DNA from: JABMNT01 sp048262255
GTDB taxonomy: Bacteria; Pseudomonadota; Alphaproteobacteria; Rhodospirillales; Casp-alpha2
DNA length: 64,000 nt
NCBI GenBank assembly: GCA_048262255.1
Contig: JBLXFH010000002.1
Location: 496,001 to 560,000, forward strand
Reading direction: 5' to 3'
Under the pieces are notes generated by a model that saw only the letters and a program-made list of their open reading frames with translations, did not search any database and had not been told where the DNA came from. Positions within the stretch are counted from its first letter, which is position 1, and every line of letters begins with the position of its first letter. This document shows, in pieces, positions 60,359-64,000 of this stretch. The position numbers were made by a program, and so were the translations under genes.

Positions 60359-61243
60359 TTAAAAGGACTGCTGCTGGCTGATCGCCGCGTTTTTGACGGA
60401 TTTCTGTATTTTTTCGAAGGCCCTGACTTCAATCTGGCGCACCCGCTCGCGTGAGATACCATAATGTTTACTCAGATTCTGCAACGTCGTTGGCGAATCT
60501 TTCAGGCGGCGTTCCTGTATGATATAGCGCTCACGTTCAGACAAATTATCCAACGCACCATGTAACATAAGATGGCGTATGGAAAACTCTTCAGATTGCC
60601 CCAAAACCGTTTCCTGATTGTCCTGGTCTTCAACCAGCCAGTCCAGCCATTCGCCCTCGCCTTCATCACGCATCGGCGCATTCAACGACTGATCCGGAAT
60701 CGACAGGCGGCGGTTCATGGCAACAACTTCATCTTCCGACACCTTCAGCCGGTCAGAAATATAACTGACGTTTTCAGGATGGAGATCGCCCTCCTCCATG
60801 GCGTCGATCTGGCTTTTCAGTCTGCGTAAGTTGAAAAACAGCTTCTTTTGCGCAGAGGTCGTGCCCATTTTGACCATCGACCAGGAATGCAGGACATATT
60901 CCTGGATTGAGGCCCGAATCCACCACATTGCATAGGTCGAAAAGCGAAAACCGCGTTCCGGGTCAAACCGGCTGATCGCCTGCATCATACCCACATTGCC
61001 TTCCGAGATCAGATCCGCCACCGGCAACCCATACCCGCGAAACCCCATGGCAATTTTAGCGACCAGACGGAGATGGGAACTGATAATTTTATCGCCTGCT
61101 TCCGGATCCTGCTCATCGCGCCAGCGACGGGCCAGCTCAACTTCCTCTTCGGCTTCCAGCATGGGGTAACTGCGGATCCGCTGTAAATAACGTGATAAGT
61201 TCTGCTCAGGCGAGACATTGAAGTCCCGGTCAAACGCACCCAT
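60359..61243 (-). CDS. rpoH: RNA polymerase sigma-32
   Basis: 294 residues. RpoH-type regions 1.2 (NLSRYLQRIRSYPMLEAEEE), 2 (LISEGNVGMMQAISRFDPERGFRFSTYAMWWIRASIQEYV), the RpoH-box-like QKKLFFNLRRLK, and 4.2 (SKHYGISRERVRQIEVRAFEK) identify it clearly. It directs heat-shock genes. SD AGAAGGAT sits 7 bases before the ATG. It is convergent with the membrane gene. Confidence 0.97.
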   Translation of the reverse strand: MGAFDRDFNVSPEQNLSRYLQRIRSYPMLEAEEEVELARRWRDEQDPEAGDKIISSHLRLVAKIAMGFRGYGLPVADLISEGNVGMMQAISRFDPERGFRFSTYAMWWIRASIQEYVLHSWSMVKMGTTSAQKKLFFNLRRLKSQIDAMEEGDLHPENVSYISDRLKVSEDEVVAMNRRLSIPDQSLNAPMRDEGEGEWLDWLVEDQDNQETVLGQSEEFSIRHLMLHGALDNLSERERYIIQERRLKDSPTTLQNLSKHYGISRERVRQIEVRAFEKIQKSVKNAAISQQQSF

Positions 61244-61343
61244 GGAAAATATCCTTCTGATTCGAGCAAGCCCCTACTAACACGGCCATACTCCTCAATT
61301 TGTGAAGAATAATAACCCAGTTATTTACTCAAGCATAGGGATG

Positions 61344-62315
61344 TTATATTTTCTCTAAGTATTCTATCAAAGCATTGATTTCATTAGATATTGGCACCGA
61401 AAACTGCATATTTTCGCCACTTTTCGGATGTTCGAAACCGATCAAATATGCGTGAAGAGCCTGATGCTGAAAGGCATTTATGCGCTGTCGGGCTTCTGGA
61501 CTGGCCAGCTTCATCTGGTTGCGTCCGCCGCCGCCATATACCGGGTCACCAACCACAGGATGTCCGAGGCTCGTCATATGAACGCGGATTTGATGGGTGC
61601 GACCTGTTTCCAGGCGGCATTCGACCAGACTACCGCTGCGCCCCAGCACCCGATCAACCTGATAGTTCGTAATGGCGACCTTACCGCCAATTTCGACAAC
61701 CGCCATTTTTTTGCGGTTGTTGGGGCTGCGTCCGATATTGCCGACAATCCGGCCTTCCCGTGGGTTTGGCACCCCCCAGACAACCGCTTTATAGGCACGT
61801 TCCAGGGAATGGCTTTCAAACTGCGCCGCCAGATGACGGTGTGCCTGATCGGTTTTCGCAACCACCATGACGCCGCTGGTGTCTTTATCAAGGCGGTGCA
61901 CAATACCAGGACGCGCCACGCCGCCGATCCCCGACAGGCTGTCTCCACAATGATACAACAGGGCATTGACCAACGTTCCGTCCCAGTTGCCGGCCGCCGG
62001 ATGCACCACCAACCCCACCGGTTTGTTCATGACCAGAAGCTGATCATCCTCAAACAGAATATCGAGCGGTATATCCTGGGGTTCAGGGTCCGCCGCAACA
62101 ACCGGCGGAATTTCAACCGTAAAGAAATCACCTGTCACCACCTTGTAGGAAGCGTTCAGTTTTTTTGCGATATCGCCGGAAATCTGCCCCTGATCGATCA
62201 ATGCCTGCACACGATTGCGCGACATTTCCGGCAACTCCTCGGTCAAAAACCGGTCCAGACGCATCCCCTCCTTGTCTTCTGTCACCTGCAGGTTATATGT
62301 GGTTTGATCAGTCAC
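61344..62315 (-). CDS. rluD: Ribosomal large subunit pseudouridine synthase D
   Basis: 323 residues. An S4 domain (GMRLDRFLTEELPEMSRNRVQALIDQG) is followed by the RluA catalytic signature PGIVHRLDKDTSGVMVVAKTD with the catalytic Asp, and ETGRTHQIRVHM. It modifies helix 69 uridines in 23S rRNA. Divergent from a hypothetical gene. Confidence 0.95.
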   Translation of the reverse strand: MTDQTTYNLQVTEDKEGMRLDRFLTEELPEMSRNRVQALIDQGQISGDIAKKLNASYKVVTGDFFTVEIPPVVAADPEPQDIPLDILFEDDQLLVMNKPVGLVVHPAAGNWDGTLVNALLYHCGDSLSGIGGVARPGIVHRLDKDTSGVMVVAKTDQAHRHLAAQFESHSLERAYKAVVWGVPNPREGRIVGNIGRSPNNRKKMAVVEIGGKVAITNYQVDRVLGRSGSLVECRLETGRTHQIRVHMTSLGHPVVGDPVYGGGGRNQMKLASPEARQRINAFQHQALHAYLIGFEHPKSGENMQFSVPISNEINALIEYLEKI

Positions 62316-62367
62316 TAAGGATGGTCTCCGGTAGATGGGGGCTCAAAAATGAGAAGGGAACCGTAAT

Positions 62368-62736
62368 ATGCGTTGGCTTAAGTCTCTTGTCATCGTTTTA
62401 GGTCTTTTAATCGTCTTGGGCGTGCTGCTGCTCGGTTATGGTTTTTATAAAAAAGCCACGGACCCCGACTGGCGACTGTTTGGCGTTGATATGCCCCCGG
62501 TTGCAAATGTTCAAGCCCTTCCGAACATTCAACCGCAAGCGAAACCGGCGCCAACGCCTCAGAAACCCTTTGGCACAATCTCTCTCAATCTGGCCGAAGG
62601 CTGCGAGATTACCGAGATTATCCCGCGTCGGCGATATGTCTATCTGATGATCGGCCCCACTCCGGAATGCAACCGGGTTATCCTGTTCGATCAGGAAATG
62701 GGTCTTGTTCTGGGCGCGATCAAACCGCGACCATGA
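62368..62736 (+). CDS. Hypothetical single-span membrane protein
   Basis: 122 residues. N-terminal hydrophobic helix (LVIVLGLLIVLGVLLLGYGFY, about 7-27) and a Pro/Ala-rich linker, then a small beta domain (YVYLMIGPTPECNRVILFDQEMGLVLG). No family recognised. Its stop overlaps the next start (ATGA), so the JAMM protein is made by coupling, and they may function together. Confidence 0.65.
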   Translation: MRWLKSLVIVLGLLIVLGVLLLGYGFYKKATDPDWRLFGVDMPPVANVQALPNIQPQAKPAPTPQKPFGTISLNLAEGCEITEIIPRRRYVYLMIGPTPECNRVILFDQEMGLVLGAIKPRP

Positions 62737-63212
62737 TATCAATTCCCCAGGTCTTTTTAAAAGCCATCGTCGATGCCGCCGAACAGGCCTATCCAAGAGA
62801 ATGCTGTGGCTTGCTGATCGGACGCAATGACAGCGCGACATCGGTGATCGTGACTCGAATTGTTGAAAGCCCCAATGTGACCGAAGGGTTGGGGCGTGAC
62901 CGCTTTGAAATCGATCCGCAGATTCGCTTCAATGTGATGCGCGAACTGGATGAGGAGGCCGCCACCGATGCCGCTTCACGCCACCGCATCATCGGCCATT
63001 ATCATTCACACCCCGGTCACCCGGCGCAACCTTCCGAGACGGATCTGAAAATGGCCTATGAGCCGGACCTGATCTGGTTGATCACATCCGTGATCGATGG
63101 ACAGGCGACCCTAACGACGGCCCACTCTGTCGATGCACAAGCCACACAATTCCGGCAAATTCCATTGCATACAACCGACTGGCACCCCTATCCTGTGCGC
63201 AGCAAACCCTGA
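62733..63212 (+). CDS. JAMM/MPN+ metalloprotease
   Basis: 159 residues. The catalytic set is complete: Glu in ECCGLLIG (E23), then the zinc site H91-x-H93 followed by ten residues and D104 in HSHPGHPAQPSETD. This is the JAMM (Mov34/PAD-1) motif. Bacterial versions release ubiquitin-like or sulfur-carrier proteins from conjugates, or cut amide bonds. No ubiquitin-like, E1- or ThiF-like gene lies in view. Confidence 0.85.
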   Translation: MISIPQVFLKAIVDAAEQAYPRECCGLLIGRNDSATSVIVTRIVESPNVTEGLGRDRFEIDPQIRFNVMRELDEEAATDAASRHRIIGHYHSHPGHPAQPSETDLKMAYEPDLIWLITSVIDGQATLTTAHSVDAQATQFRQIPLHTTDWHPYPVRSKP

Positions 63213-63230
63213 TCGAAGCGGAGGCTCTTT

Positions 63231-64000
63231 TTGAACTTTGCCAGCGACAATACGACCGGCGCATCGCCTGAAATTATCGAGGCTATTGTTCAGGCCAACA
63301 GCGGCCAGACCATGCCCTATGGTGCGGATGACGCGACCCAACGGGTGCGTGCGCGCATTTGCGATATTTTTGAAACCGATGCTGATGTCTATCTGGTGGC
63401 GACCGGAACGGCGGCCAATGCCCTGTCCCTGTCCGTTCTGACAAAAAGCTACGGGGCGGCGCTTTGCCATTGGGAAAGCCATGTCTATGAGGATGAATGC
63501 GGCGCACCGGAGTTTTTTTCCGACGGCGCAAAGCTCATCCCCATCGAGGGCGCCAACGGCAAAATGGACCCAGAGTTGTTTGCGCATTATGCCCGGCGTG
63601 GCGTTGGTGATGTCCATATGGTGCAGCCGCAAGCCGCAAGCCTGACCCAGGTATCGGAAGTGGGCAGCGTCTATTCCCTTGATGACATCGCCGCCATCAG
63701 CGCCATTTGCAAATCCAACAAACTGAAACTGCATATGGACGGGGCACGCTTCGCCAATGCGCTGGTCGCGCTGGATTGCACACCCGCCGAAATGACCTGG
63801 AAGGCCGGCGTCGATGTGCTGTCTTTTGGCGCCAGCAAGAACGGCGCGCTGGCCAGTGAAGCGGTTGTCTTGTTCGACAAAAGCCTGTCAGAGGAGTTTG
63901 AGTTCCGGCGCAAGCGGGCCGGGCACCTGTTTTCGAAAATGCGCCTGCTGGCCTGCCAGATGGAGGCCTACCTGAAAGACGACCTGTGGCTCACCAACGC
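63231..64000 (+). CDS. Low-specificity L-threonine aldolase (partial)
   Basis: Begins at TTG 63231, six bases after GGAGG, and runs off the right edge after about 256 codons. NFASDNTTGASPEI, GADDATQRVR, VATGTAANALSL and the PLP-Lys region (VDVLSFGASKNGAL) match beetroot-type threonine aldolases. It splits threonine to glycine and acetaldehyde. C-terminus is missing only because the window ends. Confidence 0.88.
   Translation, partial: MNFASDNTTGASPEIIEAIVQANSGQTMPYGADDATQRVRARICDIFETDADVYLVATGTAANALSLSVLTKSYGAALCHWESHVYEDECGAPEFFSDGAKLIPIEGANGKMDPELFAHYARRGVGDVHMVQPQAASLTQVSEVGSVYSLDDIAAISAICKSNKLKLHMDGARFANALVALDCTPAEMTWKAGVDVLSFGASKNGALASEAVVLFDKSLSEEFEFRRKRAGHLFSKMRLLACQMEAYLKDDLWLTN

Noticed and set aside
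61428..62318. Long plus-strand frame (296 codons) opposite rluD
   Set aside because: It mirrors the rluD gene; the real frame has S4 and catalytic signatures, while this one has none and is rich in His/Arg/Asn runs.
1..64000. CRISPR arrays, rRNA operons, riboswitches
   Set aside because: I saw no regularly spaced repeat array, no rRNA sequence and no recognisable riboswitch. The repeats at 15510-15649 and 5723-5785 are too few and too close to be CRISPR.

Overview
The window is an alphaproteobacterial chromosome segment. The evidence is the gene order (pyrB-pyrC-plsY-dprA-topA-rnr; hisZ-purA), two DivK-like receivers, RpoH, GatCAB amidotransferase genes and an encoded tRNA-Ser(GCT). I cannot name the genus from sequence reading alone.

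Region 1 (1-4.05 kb) is AT-richer accessory DNA. It holds the tail of a Q/N-rich protein, decayed gene fragments, a small lipoprotein, an orphan Tat-exported LivJ-type binding protein with an unusual eight-cysteine tail, and a coupled membrane protein.

Region 2 (4.05-19.1 kb) is an integrated phage-like element whose integrase lies just downstream of the tRNA-Ser 3' end. From right to left on the minus strand it carries integrase, a hypothetical gene, an AlpA-like regulator, an HNH/AP2 endonuclease, a winged-helix replication protein with a lambda-O-like iteron cluster inside its gene, small genes, two large internal-virion-like proteins and two small mobile-element proteins. Plus-strand genes follow (a 561-aa protein of possible propeller type and an XRE regulator unit), then a leftward block of coupled small genes. 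No terminase, portal, capsid or tail gene was recognised. No second tRNA-end copy is visible, so the left boundary probably lies outside the window.

Region 3 (19.2-64 kb) is ordinary chromosome. It contains a YbaK-type deacylase, two soluble or PAS histidine kinases, a TauD-family dioxygenase, PsiE, GatCAB, RuvX, an AEC transporter, a sulfotransferase, pyrB and an apparently inactive pyrC, PlsY, DprA, TopA, RNase R, an S41 protease, L33, DivK, a Crp/Fnr regulator, a DEAD-box helicase, a family 2 glycosyltransferase, a gamma-glutamyltransferase-like enzyme, an ArsR/permease pair, HisZ, PurA, a pseudokinase with a C-terminal anchor, RpoH, RluD, a JAMM protease and the start of a threonine aldolase.

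The observations I rate highest are the iterons embedded in the replication gene, the cysteine-tailed binding protein, the secreted protein with a regular CX3C ladder, the pseudokinase, and an integrated element with ejection-type proteins but no packaging or capsid genes.
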